Shown: positions 36,157 through 45,434 of the stretch, in pieces
Layout of the letters: each line of letters opens with the position of its first letter
Numbering within the stretch: the first letter of the stretch is position 1
Assembly (NCBI GenBank): GCA_965248235.1
Contig: CBDFIU010000004.1
Span: 124,001 to 188,000 of the forward strand
Source: UBA6623 sp965248235
Lineage (GTDB): Bacteria > Acidobacteriota > Terriglobia > Bryobacterales > UBA6623
Direction: 5' to 3'
Length of the DNA stretch: 64,000 nt
Notes under the pieces: generated by a model
The model's database searches: none
What the model saw: the letters and a program-made list of their open reading frames with translations, nothing else
What the model was told of the DNA's origin: nothing
Position numbers and translations under genes: made by a program

Positions 36157-37077
36157 TCATTCGTTCGCCTCGATGAAGCGCTCGGCTTCGATGGCGGCTT
36201 TGCAGCCGGCTCCGGCGGCGGTGACGGCTTGGCGGTAGACGCGGTCTTCGACGTCTCCGGCGTGGAAGACGCCTTCGACGCTGGTGCGGGCGCCGCCCTT
36301 GGAAACGATGTAGCCGTCGGGGTCGAGGTCAAGCTGTCCCTCGAAAAGTTTGGTGTTGGGGATGTGGCCGATGGCTAGAAAGAGCGCGGCGGTGGGGTGA
36401 TCGCGGGTGCTGCCGTCTTTGGTGTCGCGAAAGCGGACTCCGGTGACCTCATTTTGCCCGACATCGTAGACCTCGTCGACGACGGTGTTGAGAGCCCAGC
36501 GGATCTTCTCGTTCTTTTGGGCGCGGTCGAGCATGATTTTCGAGGCGCGAAATTCCTCGCGGCGGTGAGCGACCGTTACCTCGGTAGCGAATTTCGTCAG
36601 AAATGTCGCCTCTTCCATGGCGGAATCTCCTCCGCCGATCACGGTCACCGGCTTGTCGCGGAAGAAGAAGCCGTCGCAGGTGGCGCAGGAACTGACGCCG
36701 TGTCCGATGAGCTTCTGTTCCGACTCGATCCCCAGCCAACGCGCCGAAGCGCCGGAAGCAATGATGAGTACTTTGGTCTCGATCATGTCGTCGCCGGCCC
36801 AGAGCTTGAAAGGACGTTCGGAGAGGTCGGCCTTGGTGACGTCACCGGGGATAAATTTCGCTCCGAACCGCTGCGCCTGCTTTTTCATGTTGTCGACTAA
36901 CTCCGGACCCATGACGCCCTCGGGGAATCCCGGGTAGTTTTCGACATCGGTGGTGATCGAGAGTTGTCCACCGGCTTCCAAGCCTTCGAAGACGACGGGG
37001 TTGAGACTGGCGCGGGCGGCGTAGATGGCGGCCGTGTTGCCGGCGCACCCGGATCCGATAATGACGACGTTTTCCAT
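36157..37077 (-). CDS. trxB: Thioredoxin reductase
   Basis: 306 residues. NADPH-dependent flavoprotein reducing thioredoxin. FAD motif IIGSGCAGNTAAIYAARA, redox pair C131-A-T-C134, NADPH motif VIGGGDSAMEEA, and the C-terminal FAD contact GVFHAGDVEDRVYRQAVTAAGAGCKAAI are all intact. A start 11 codons upstream exists, but ATG 37077 has AAGGAAG four bases ahead and begins directly with the FAD domain. Stands alone between debris and the hydrolase-propeller gene. Confidence 0.95.
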   Translation of the reverse strand: MENVVIIGSGCAGNTAAIYAARASLNPVVFEGLEAGGQLSITTDVENYPGFPEGVMGPELVDNMKKQAQRFGAKFIPGDVTKADLSERPFKLWAGDDMIETKVLIIASGASARWLGIESEQKLIGHGVSSCATCDGFFFRDKPVTVIGGGDSAMEEATFLTKFATEVTVAHRREEFRASKIMLDRAQKNEKIRWALNTVVDEVYDVGQNEVTGVRFRDTKDGSTRDHPTAALFLAIGHIPNTKLFEGQLDLDPDGYIVSKGGARTSVEGVFHAGDVEDRVYRQAVTAAGAGCKAAIEAERFIEANE

Positions 37078-37212
37078 GGCTTCCTTATCGAACAGCGAGA
37101 CAGATTTCATTGTACCGACGGGCTTGACGGGGGCCCGGGTGGGCCGTTGGCCGTGAGTCGTGAACCGTTAACCCGTAGCGGGGCTGGGGCGAACTGAAGT
37201 TTTGTTCGTGGT

Positions 37213-37290
37213 CGGTTGGCCCGTCGCTTGCGCTCGGGGCTCCGATTCCATTCCTTGGATTGGGAGAGGGGCTTCCTCATTGACGCGGCC
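37213..37290 (+). repeat. Dispersed repeat family B copy
   Basis: Contains TTGGCCCGTCGCTTGCGCTC followed by GGGGCTCCGATTCCATT and GGGGCTTCC. A reverse-strand relative is at 52868-52995, and a partial one at 15397-15440. Sits in the trxB/hydrolase intergenic space. Confidence 0.5.
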
Positions 37291-37338
37291 TGGTCGGTGG
37301 GTTCCCCTTTGTTGTGAAACCGTGCATAATCTAGGATC

Positions 37339-39018
37339 ATGTCTACCTTCAATCGCGGTCTCGTCTTTCCCTTATCTCTGTTGGTGTTAGCGGCTTTGCT
37401 CGTTTCTCCCATGGCCGCGCAGGAGTCGCTCGAAGCGCCCTCCGATGTGATCTGGGAGCCCGACATCGTCTACTCCCGCGTCGGCGCGCGACTTCAGATG
37501 GATGTCGTGCGTCCGCGCGAAGGAATCGGACCGTTCCCCGCCGTAGTGTTAGTGCACGGCGGAGGTTTTCGCGCGGGCACGCGGCAGGGGTATCTGCCGT
37601 TGGCTTTTGAGCTGGCACAAAAAGGCTATGTGGCGGCGACGGTTTCTTACCGCCTCAGTCCGATGGCACAGTTCCCCTCCCATTTGCATGACGTCAAGGG
37701 CGCCGTGCGATTCCTTCGCGGAAATGCCCATCGGTTTCAGATCGACCCCCATCGCATTGGAGCCGTGGGAGGATCGGCGGGCGGCCATTTAGTGCTGTTT
37801 TTGGGGCTGACGGCCGATGTCGACGAGTTCGAGGGCTTCGGCGATCACCAGGACCAATCAAGCGCCGTGCAGGCCGTCGTCAACTTCTACGGCCCAACGG
37901 ATTTCACGGCGTCCTACGGCAAGAGCGTGGACGCGGCCGACGTACTGCCGTTGTTTCTTGGCGGCGATCTGGAACATGCGCGGCCGTTCCACATCAAGGC
38001 CAGCCCATTGAATTGGGTGACGCCGAACGCCGCGCCGACGTTGACGATCCACGGAACCAAAGACGACTACGTTGCCTACGAACATGCCGAGTGGCTTACC
38101 GAGCGTCTTGAAGCCGCCGGCGTCGATAACAAACTGCTGACGCTCGAAGGTGCCGGACACGGTTTCAAGGGAGCCCATCTCGAGCGGGCCCATGCGGCGA
38201 TGTTCGATTGGTTCGGCAAGAAGCTGGCGGCGCGGCCGCCGCAACGCCTGGCGGTGGTTGTCGATCACGGGCCGGCGGGCGAGGTGGTCGCGATGGATTG
38301 GCCTTCCGGACGAGTGCGGTGGACGATCCCCAACAACCGCGGCCACGACGCGCAGATTCTGGCGAACGGAAACGTTCTCTACACAACCGGCAGTTGGGGC
38401 CGGGTCGTGGAGGTCGATCGCCATCGCAAGGAAGTTTGGAGTTACGGTCCGACCGAAGGGCTCGAACACGCCATGAGCGCTCAGCGGCTGGCGGACGGGA
38501 ATACTCTGATCGGTGATTCGGTGATCGGCCGGGTGTTCGAAGTGACGCCGGCGGGCGAAGTGGTTTGGGAATACAAGAGCCCCGAGTTGGCCGATATGCA
38601 GTCGCGCAACAGTCGCCGAACGCCGCAAGGAACGACGTTAATTAGTGTCGAGCGGCTCAATAAGTTCATCGAGGTCAATCGTGCGGGTGAGATTATTTGG
38701 ACCTACCAGGTCAAGGGCGGCGACCAGCGCTTTCCCTACCAAGCGCATCGGCTGCCGAACGGCAATACGTTGATCAGTCACGCGGCGCCGGGCCAGATCG
38801 TCGAGGTGACGCCCGCGGGCAAGGTGGTGCGTTCGATCGGCGGGGACGACATGAAATTGCGAATGGCCTGGACCTCGGGTATCTTCCCACTACCCAACGG
38901 CGGCGTTTTCGCATCGGACTATACGGGCCGACGGCTGATCGAGTTCGACGCGAAGGGGAATATCGTGAACGAGTTGCGGATGGGCCATCGTACGGTGGCG
39001 TCGGTCGCGATGGAGTAG
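37339..39018 (+). CDS. Exported alpha/beta hydrolase fused to a beta-propeller
   Basis: 559 residues. Signal peptide 1-27 (LAALLVSPMAAQ). Residues 38-285 are an esterase/lipase of the BD-FAE type: oxyanion loop HGGG (73-76), nucleophile S146 in GGSAGG, acid D242 or D243 in GTKDDYV and H274 in GAGHGF. Residues about 296-559 are six to seven repeats of the type NGNTLI...VFEVTPAGEVVWEY, as in arylsulfotransferase/PQQ-like propellers. The propeller could bind a polysaccharide or a protein partner. Both halves are intact and the frame is continuous. Natural substrate unknown. Confidence 0.82.
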   Translation: MSTFNRGLVFPLSLLVLAALLVSPMAAQESLEAPSDVIWEPDIVYSRVGARLQMDVVRPREGIGPFPAVVLVHGGGFRAGTRQGYLPLAFELAQKGYVAATVSYRLSPMAQFPSHLHDVKGAVRFLRGNAHRFQIDPHRIGAVGGSAGGHLVLFLGLTADVDEFEGFGDHQDQSSAVQAVVNFYGPTDFTASYGKSVDAADVLPLFLGGDLEHARPFHIKASPLNWVTPNAAPTLTIHGTKDDYVAYEHAEWLTERLEAAGVDNKLLTLEGAGHGFKGAHLERAHAAMFDWFGKKLAARPPQRLAVVVDHGPAGEVVAMDWPSGRVRWTIPNNRGHDAQILANGNVLYTTGSWGRVVEVDRHRKEVWSYGPTEGLEHAMSAQRLADGNTLIGDSVIGRVFEVTPAGEVVWEYKSPELADMQSRNSRRTPQGTTLISVERLNKFIEVNRAGEIIWTYQVKGGDQRFPYQAHRLPNGNTLISHAAPGQIVEVTPAGKVVRSIGGDDMKLRMAWTSGIFPLPNGGVFASDYTGRRLIEFDAKGNIVNELRMGHRTVASVAME

Positions 39019-39164
39019 GAAGAGGCGTTTCCGAGGGGGAATCTCGGAGCTGATTCGCGACTGGGATACAGACAGCACATTCTCCGATGGTTGACTGAGG
39101 CTGATTGGTCGGCTATGCTGCTAGCTGCGTGGACGACGGCTTCGGTTGTTGTCGACGCGGCCTG

Positions 39165-39350
39165 CTCTAGGTGCCCAAAAGGGGCATTAACAGGGAAGTC
39201 CGGTGCAAGTCCGGCGCGGTCCCGCCACTGTGAACGGCAAGCCGTTCCCCAACATTGAGTCACTCGGCAAATCCAGGCCGGGGAAGGCTGGGGAATGGCG
39301 AGGGCGGCATTTCGATGCTGCTGGAAGCCGTAAGCCAGGAGACCTACCTA
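39165..39350 (+). promoter_or_regulatory. Cobalamin riboswitch
   Basis: Conserved elements are in order: the GGGAAGTCCGGTG(C)AAGTCCGG stem region (about 39193-39213), GCGGTCCCGCCACTGTGA (39216-39233), and the B12 box GCCGTAAGCCAGGAGACCTAC(C) (39327-39348). This is the AdoCbl-type aptamer. It lies upstream of a BtuB-like receptor gene and ahead of an intrinsic terminator at 39420, so control is probably by transcription attenuation when B12 is plentiful. Confidence 0.95.
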
Positions 39351-39419
39351 AAGCGGACAAAAAGGCACGTTTTCCGCGGGCAACGGATGTGCGGCCCTCT
39401 CAGTCGACGCGGCTGTGAT

Positions 39420-39452
39420 CGCCCTTGTTTCCGGCGGAAGCGAGGGCTTTTT
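39420..39452 (+). terminator. Intrinsic terminator downstream of the cobalamin riboswitch
   Basis: Stem GCCCT..TTCC with GGAA..AGGGC around GGC, followed directly by six T. GCCCTC at 39393-39398 can pair with the 3' arm GAGGGC (39441-39446), so it could act as an anti-terminator segment. The remaining leader to the receptor start (39453-39774) carries no gene. Confidence 0.75.
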
Positions 39453-39774
39453 TGCGCGGCTACCCGCGGCGTAGTTCGACTACACGGAAAAACGGGACAG
39501 CCGCTGATTTTCGCGATCTGCCGGCGGTCGAAGCAAACGAGTCGACAGGCGAAAATCGGCCGGCGGGCTTCCGTTTCCGCTTGCGGACTCTTGCCACGGC
39601 CCGCCGGGCGCCGCTCTCGACTTCTCGCCATCAAACCCTGGCAACAGGGACCATCCATTTTGACGCCGCTAGGTGGGCCTGGGTCCCGCGGCGGCATACC
39701 CGGGAAGCGACTCCGCGCGAGTCAAGCATGCCTTCCATTTTTGGTTTGACCAACGAGGAAAGGTAACTACCACC

Positions 39775-42210
39775 ATGAAAGCTCTGCTTCCCTATTCGAT
39801 CGCTTTATCTCTTGTCTCCCTGGTGAGTTGGGGACCGCCCGCTTTGGGACGGACGCCCGGCGCTCTGCATGGGCGGGTCAGTACTCCGCAAGGGGAACCG
39901 ACGTTGGGCGTCTCGGTCACCTTGAGGCCGCGCAACGGTTTCCATTCGCTTTCCACCCACGCCGACGCCGAGGGCGTCTATCGTTTCGAGGGAGTCCAAC
40001 CCGGCGAGTATTTGCTCGAGGCGGTGGATGCCTCGTCCACGTTTGGAGCATCGGAATTGCTTACGATTCGGGCCGGTGACACGAATCGAGACATCCAACT
40101 CAAGGTTCGCGGTACGCCGACCGAGGTCCAAGTGACGGCTTCGGGTACACCGCGTGCGCTGCAAGAGGTCGCCAAGGCGGCCGACACGATCGACGGCGGG
40201 GAGATCAGCCGGCGCGCCGAGTACGCGGTGGCGGAGGCGGTTCGCAACCTCCCCGGCGTACGGGTGAAACAGCACGGCGGGCCCGGTGCGTTCACGTCGA
40301 TTCAGACACGGGGGTTGCGGAGCCAGGACACCGCCCTGCTGATCGACGGGCTGCGTTTCCGCGATGCCGCCGGGATACAAGGCGATGCCACGTCGTTCCA
40401 TGAAAACCTGTTGATAGTCGATGTCGAGCGTATCGAATTTCTGCGGGGCTCGGGATCGTCGATCTACGGTTCGCACGCGATGGGAGGCGTGATCAATGTC
40501 GCCTCGCGCACCGGCGGCGGCCCGACGCACGGCGAAATTTCGGCGGAAACCGGGGGCCTGGGATTCTCGCGCGGTCTGGCGAGAATCGGCGGCGGACTAG
40601 GCGGCGTCGATCGTTTCGTCTACAGTGCCGGCATCTCGCACGTCAACGTCACGGAGGGCGTGGACGGCTTTGATCCTTATCGCAACAGCAGCGGCCAGGG
40701 TTCGATGCGCTATTACTTCCGGCCGTCGATCTCCGTGAGCGGGCGAGTATGGGCTTCCGACGCATTTTCCGCGTTGAACGAATCGCCGACGTTTGACCCC
40801 TCTGTTTTGGCGAACCATGCGGCGAGCGGGCCGGTACGGGCAATGGGGCTGGCCTCGGCCGAACTGGACAGTTTCGCCCTTCAGGAGCCTTTTCAAGCCG
40901 GCGGCGCCACTTTCGTGCAGGGTTTCAACGACCCCGACAACCACCGGGCGTCGTCGTTCTTCGCGGGGGCGTTGGTGCTGCAGCACGAGCTGAGCGCGAG
41001 CAGCTCCTATCGCATCGCCTACCACGGGGTGGAGACCAAGCGCTCGTTTCGCGACGGGCCGGCCGGCCGCGGCTTCTTCGACCCGGCTTTCAGCAGCGAC
41101 GGACGTTTTGAGGGCCGCATTGACACGCTAACGGCCCGTAGCGATCATGACTTGGGCTCGCATTTGATCAGCTTCGGGTATGAATATGAGCGCGAGGAAT
41201 ATTTCAACTTCAATACCGACGAGAACCCGGAACCGACTCAACGGGACGAGTCGAGTGCGTTGACCGAGCAGAGCAGCCATTCGATTTTCGCCCAAGATCA
41301 AATCCGGCTCGTTGACGGTCGCCTACAAGTCGGGCTCTCGGGACGCCTACAGAATTTCTCGCTCGATCAACCTGTCTTCACCGGCGACGCCAATCCGTAT
41401 TTGGGGGTGAACTCGCTGTCGCCAAGGACCGCCTACACGGCCGACGGCGCGATCGCGTATTTCTTCCGATCGAGTAACACGAAGGTGCGGGCGCACATTG
41501 GGAACTCCTATCGTTCGCCATCGTCGTTCGAGCGTTTTGGGGCGTCGTTTTTCGGGGGGTTCGCGAGCTTTTGGGGCGACCCGAGATTGGCGCCGGAGCG
41601 ATCGATCGCGATCGACGGGGGCATTGACCAATGGTTTTTCGGCTCGAAGCTTCGTCTGAGTGGGAGCTACTTTTATACGGCCCTGCAAGAGGTGGTCGTC
41701 TTTGACTTCGGGATCATCGACGCGACGGTTGATCCTTTCGGGCGTTTTGGCGGCTATCGAAATACCGGCGGCGGGTTGGCGCGCGGCGCGGAGTTCAGCG
41801 TTTCGGCGGCGCCGAGTTCTTCGCTGAGCCTGAGAGCTTCCTACACCTACACGGACTCGGTGTCGCGCACGCCGACGGTGGTGGGCGAAAATTTTTACAA
41901 AACGCTTGGGCTCTCCGATCACATGTTCACGTTGACGGCGACGCAGCGGTTCGGGCGACGCTTCGACCTGACCTTTGATCTGTTTGCCGCCGGCGACTAC
42001 CCGCTGACGTTGTTCGGGGCGAATCGGCGGTTGATGTTCGATGGACCGGTGAAGGCTGATTTGGTGGCGACGTACTCGATAGCGGTGGGGGAAGGCAAGG
42101 AACTGAGGCTCTTTGGGAAGAGCGAGAATCTGTTTGACCGGCAATATTTCGAAAACGGATTCGAGGCCCCGGGGGCTTGGGCGATCGGGGGGCTGAAGTT
42201 CCGTTTTTAG
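39775..42210 (+). CDS. TonB-dependent receptor, B12-regulated (BtuB-like)
   Basis: 811 residues. Signal peptide 1-25, carboxypeptidase-regulatory-like domain (about 27-105: GALHGRVSTPQGEPTLGVSVTL), TonB plug (about 115-235: RNLPGVRVKQHGG, IQTRGLRSQDTALLIDGLRFRD, RGSGSSIYGSHAMGGVINVAS) and outer-membrane barrel ending WAIGGLKFRF. The cobalamin riboswitch and terminator in its leader argue that it imports cobalamin or a corrinoid across the outer membrane. The frame opens at 39673 but ATG 39775, with GAGGAAAGG ahead, starts at the signal peptide. No btuCDF genes are in the window. Confidence 0.9.
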   Translation: MKALLPYSIALSLVSLVSWGPPALGRTPGALHGRVSTPQGEPTLGVSVTLRPRNGFHSLSTHADAEGVYRFEGVQPGEYLLEAVDASSTFGASELLTIRAGDTNRDIQLKVRGTPTEVQVTASGTPRALQEVAKAADTIDGGEISRRAEYAVAEAVRNLPGVRVKQHGGPGAFTSIQTRGLRSQDTALLIDGLRFRDAAGIQGDATSFHENLLIVDVERIEFLRGSGSSIYGSHAMGGVINVASRTGGGPTHGEISAETGGLGFSRGLARIGGGLGGVDRFVYSAGISHVNVTEGVDGFDPYRNSSGQGSMRYYFRPSISVSGRVWASDAFSALNESPTFDPSVLANHAASGPVRAMGLASAELDSFALQEPFQAGGATFVQGFNDPDNHRASSFFAGALVLQHELSASSSYRIAYHGVETKRSFRDGPAGRGFFDPAFSSDGRFEGRIDTLTARSDHDLGSHLISFGYEYEREEYFNFNTDENPEPTQRDESSALTEQSSHSIFAQDQIRLVDGRLQVGLSGRLQNFSLDQPVFTGDANPYLGVNSLSPRTAYTADGAIAYFFRSSNTKVRAHIGNSYRSPSSFERFGASFFGGFASFWGDPRLAPERSIAIDGGIDQWFFGSKLRLSGSYFYTALQEVVVFDFGIIDATVDPFGRFGGYRNTGGGLARGAEFSVSAAPSSSLSLRASYTYTDSVSRTPTVVGENFYKTLGLSDHMFTLTATQRFGRRFDLTFDLFAAGDYPLTLFGANRRLMFDGPVKADLVATYSIAVGEGKELRLFGKSENLFDRQYFENGFEAPGAWAIGGLKFRF

Positions 42211-42264
42211 CCTTCATTTCTCACAGGTGATACTCGCATTCCCTATGAGATCTGTCGTCAGCGG

Positions 42265-42777
42265 TTAGGGCTCGACACGCTCGTACACGATGAATGTTGT
42301 GGCGTGGTCGTTATTTTCGTCGGCCGGCCGCGATTCTTCATCGAGCGGACGCCACCGCGCCGGATCGATTTCGGGGAAACGGACGTTGCCGAGCGCCTCG
42401 GTGTGGACCCGCGTCAGGTAAAGACGGGAACACGAGGGCAGCGCATCACGAAAGATCGCCTCGCCCCCGATCACGAAAGCTTCGCGCTCGCCTTGCGCGG
42501 TTTGCTCGGTTCGTTGCGCCCGCCGGATCGCCTCCCGGACCGAGTGAACAACGACGGTGCCGCGGGCTTCGTATGCGGTGTTGCGGGTGATGATGATCGA
42601 TACGCGGTTTGGAAGCGGACGCCCGATTGATTCAAACGTTTTGCGGCCCATGATCATCACGTGACCGACGGTGAGTCTTTTAAAGCGCTTCAGGTCTTCC
42701 GACAAGCGCCAGGGAAGTTCGTTGTTTTTTCCGATGACGCCGTTTTCGGCAACCGCCGCGATGCAGGAAAGGATCAT
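42265..42777 (-). CDS. folA: Dihydrofolate reductase
   Basis: 170 residues. Reduces dihydrofolate with NADPH, regenerating tetrahydrofolate after ThyA action. Motifs ENGVIGKNNELPWRLSEDLKRFK, VMIMGRKTFESIG, PNRVSIIITR and FVIGGEAIFRDAL are standard. The ATG overlaps the thyA stop (ATGA), so the two are translationally coupled. Confidence 0.95.
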   Translation of the reverse strand: MILSCIAAVAENGVIGKNNELPWRLSEDLKRFKRLTVGHVMIMGRKTFESIGRPLPNRVSIIITRNTAYEARGTVVVHSVREAIRRAQRTEQTAQGEREAFVIGGEAIFRDALPSCSRLYLTRVHTEALGNVRFPEIDPARWRPLDEESRPADENNDHATTFIVYERVEP

Positions 42778-43568
42778 ACGGCGACCGGCGCCTTAATGTG
42801 TGGGTGGGGGTCGTAGTTGGTCAGGTTGAAGTCCTCGTAACGAAAGTCGAAGACGTTTGTGACCGACGGATTGATTTCCATCAGCGGTAAGGGCCGCGGC
42901 TGACGCTCGAGTTGCAACTCCGCTTGCTCGACATGGTTGTTGTAGAGGTGAACATCTCCGAACGTGTGAACAAAATCGCCTACACGAAGTCCCGTCACCC
43001 GAGCCACCATCATGGTCAACAAACTGTAGGAGGCGATATTGAACGGCACGCCCAAGAAAACATCGGCGCTTCGTTGGTAGAGCTGACAGGAAAGCCGTCC
43101 GTCGGCGACGTAGAACTGAAACAGCGCATGGCAGGGCGGCAACGCCATGTCGGGAATTTGCGCTACGTTCCATGCGCTGACGATCAAGCGGCGCGAATCG
43201 GGATCGGCCTGAATGCGGTCGACGACCTCGGTCAGTTGATCGATAGCGCGGCCGTCGGGCCCGGGCCAACCGCGCCACTGGCGGCCGTAAACCGGACCCA
43301 ACTCGCCGTTCTCGTCCGCCCATTCGTCCCAGATCGAAACACCGTTGTTTCGGAGATAGCCGACATTGGAGTCTCCGCGCAAGAACCACAGCAATTCGTA
43401 AATAATCGATCGCAAATGCAGCTTCTTGGTCGTAACGGCGGGGAAGCCGCACTCGAGATCGAAGCGGATCTGGCGGCCGAAGAGGCTGCGGGTGCCAGTC
43501 CCCGTGCGATCACCCTTCGGCGTACCGTTTTCGAGAGTGTCGCGCAGAAGGTCGAGATAGGGGCGCAT
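42774..43568 (-). CDS. thyA: Thymidylate synthase
   Basis: 264 residues, the same length as E. coli ThyA. Methylates dUMP to dTMP using methylene-tetrahydrofolate. Catalytic cysteine C146 in ALPPCHALFQFYV; LYQRSADVFLGVPFNIASYSLL and HLYNNHVEQ are intact. ATG 43568 has GGAG eight bases upstream; an upstream in-frame start at 43622 would only add an unconserved leader. First gene of the thyA-folA operon. Confidence 0.96.
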   Translation of the reverse strand: MRPYLDLLRDTLENGTPKGDRTGTGTRSLFGRQIRFDLECGFPAVTTKKLHLRSIIYELLWFLRGDSNVGYLRNNGVSIWDEWADENGELGPVYGRQWRGWPGPDGRAIDQLTEVVDRIQADPDSRRLIVSAWNVAQIPDMALPPCHALFQFYVADGRLSCQLYQRSADVFLGVPFNIASYSLLTMMVARVTGLRVGDFVHTFGDVHLYNNHVEQAELQLERQPRPLPLMEINPSVTNVFDFRYEDFNLTNYDPHPHIKAPVAV

Positions 43569-43830
43569 GGAGAATCTCCGAAGTAAACTAGATATTCTTG
43601 CAGGAATCGCCGTGGGAACCAAGTGCGGATCGGAATCGGACGCGGGGTTGGCAAAGATACGCCCGGAGCTTTAACGCGCTGTTGGAAATGCTAGATTGGA
43701 ATTAACAGATCTTCGTGGCTCGGCGTGTGGTAGGTCACAGCCTTGGCCCGCGGCCATGTTGAACGGGTAGCGCATGGGACCGCGGCCACGTCTTTCGAGC
43801 AGGACACACCGGAATCTTTCGAGGTATAAC

Positions 43831-44412
43831 GTGCCGACCAAGACAGCTGCGCGATGCTTACCGGCGGTTTTGCTGCTCGGTGTGATGCCGACGTGGGTCC
43901 CAACGGCGTGGGGTCAACAGAATCAGTTTGACCCGCGCAGCCTGGCGCCATTCGTTCCGACACCGCTCGAAGTAGTGGAACGCATGCTCGAGCTCGGCGA
44001 CGTCAAGAGCGGCGACACCGTCTACGATTTAGGGTCGGGCGACGGACGCGTTGTGATCACGGCGGCCCAGAGGTTCGGCGCCAAGGCGGTCGGCGTCGAG
44101 CTGGACGCCGATCTCGCGAAGCGAACGCAAGCTCGCATCCAGGAACTCTACATTGGCGACCGCGCCAAGGTCGTACAAGGCGATGTTATGGATGTGGACC
44201 TGAGCGGCGCGTCGGTGGTGACGCTCTATTTCCTCTCGGCATCGAATATGAAACTGCGTCCCAAGCTCGAGGAAAATCTCAAGCCCGGCACGCGGGTCAT
44301 ATCGCATGACTTTCGGATCTTCGGCTGGACGCCCGTGAAGACGGAAAGTTTCCAGCATGAATCTCGAACCCACACGATTTTCGTCTACCGCGTCGGCCGG
44401 AACGGGCCCTAA
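43831..44412 (+). CDS. Exported class I SAM-dependent methyltransferase-like protein
   Basis: 193 residues. A signal peptide (MPTKTAARCLPAVLLLGVMPTWVPTAWG) precedes FVPTPLEVVERMLELGDVKSGDTVYDLGSGDGRVVITAA, whose DLGSGDGR is a SAM-binding motif I; then VGVELDADLA, QGDVMDVDLSGASVVTLYF and LKPGTRVISHDF. The whole Rossmann core is present. The GTG at 43831 with GAGGT six bases ahead starts exactly at the signal. A methyltransferase fold with an export signal is unexpected because SAM is cytoplasmic; the signal may instead act as an inner-membrane anchor. Target unknown. Confidence 0.8.
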   Translation: MPTKTAARCLPAVLLLGVMPTWVPTAWGQQNQFDPRSLAPFVPTPLEVVERMLELGDVKSGDTVYDLGSGDGRVVITAAQRFGAKAVGVELDADLAKRTQARIQELYIGDRAKVVQGDVMDVDLSGASVVTLYFLSASNMKLRPKLEENLKPGTRVISHDFRIFGWTPVKTESFQHESRTHTIFVYRVGRNGP

Positions 44413-44485
44413 GGCACTTCTTCCTTGGCGGACTCTCCGCCGCTTCCTTCGGGCGGGACGCGGGAGAGCACGGGGACGGAGGCTG

Positions 44486-45393
44486 TCAGCCGGCTCTATT
44501 CTCCAGGTAACTCTCGCGCGCCAAGGCGGCCAAGAAACAAACTAACACGAGCGCCGGAATGGCGGTCCAAGGCGGGCCGATCGAAAGGGTCACGAAGGGC
44601 AAGGGCACCAAGAAAGTGGTGGACAGAAAGCGTGAATACGGGTCTTTCGACCGAAATACCGTCAGCAACAGCAACGGCAACAGGATGGCCGCGTCGTAGG
44701 CGTAGGCATGAGGGACGGCGAGGATCGATACGGCCATCGCCGCCGCCATCCAGCGCCACAGCGGCGCTGAGCGCACCGCGATCACAACCAATAGCACGAT
44801 CACCGCCACGGCGGCGATTTTCAGGGCAATGTGATCGATCCCGAAATTTGCTCCGAGGGCATGGATGTTGATCATACGCTCGGGGGCCGGCGAGAGCCTG
44901 GCGAGATCTTTATTGGCCAGCAAAGCGACGTACTTTTCAATCCCGGCGAGCCCGCCAAGCAGCGGCGAAAATAGAGCGTCGCGAAGATCAACGAATCCGG
45001 CCCGAAACGTCGTCTGCCCCAGATCCAACACCCCACCAGCAGCGCCGTCTGTAACAGAATCCAAGTCCAGAAAGCCGCTGTGTAGGGGAGCCACGCCAGC
45101 GGAGCCAAGACCAAGGCGTAGAAATGAGGACGAACGAAAGGAACGACTTCCTCCACCTCGCCGACAAGCTCTTTCTGTCGATCATGCTGCGCATCAACGT
45201 CGTGGAGTTCGCTGAATCGTCCCTCGGCCGCCAGGGAAGCGCCGGTGTAGAGGTTCAGGAAATCGTGAAGATAGGCCGTCTGCAGGGTGCCGACGCCCTG
45301 CACGATCCAGAACAGGCTGATGATGCCCATGAAGATCCAATGAACAGGGGTGAGCCTCTCGGTCGCCGGAGGAGTCAGGTGGGTTTTCGGCAT
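44486..45393 (-). pseudogene. GT87/DUF2029-type membrane mannosyltransferase, deleted and frameshifted
   Basis: Frame A (from ATG 45393) has a first transmembrane helix (WIFMGIISLFWIVQGV), the loop LHDFLNLYTGASLAAEG and two more helices. Near 44970 the frame changes from FATLYF to SPLLGGLAGIEKYVALL, and the C-terminal part with several helices ends at 44486. Between GLAG and IEKYVALL the family normally has about 70-100 more residues with further helices, so an internal deletion accompanies the frameshift. Confidence 0.65.
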
Positions 45394-45434
45394 GAAGTGT
45401 CACTCGGAGCCGCCGCCAAGGTCTCGCCGCGCAA

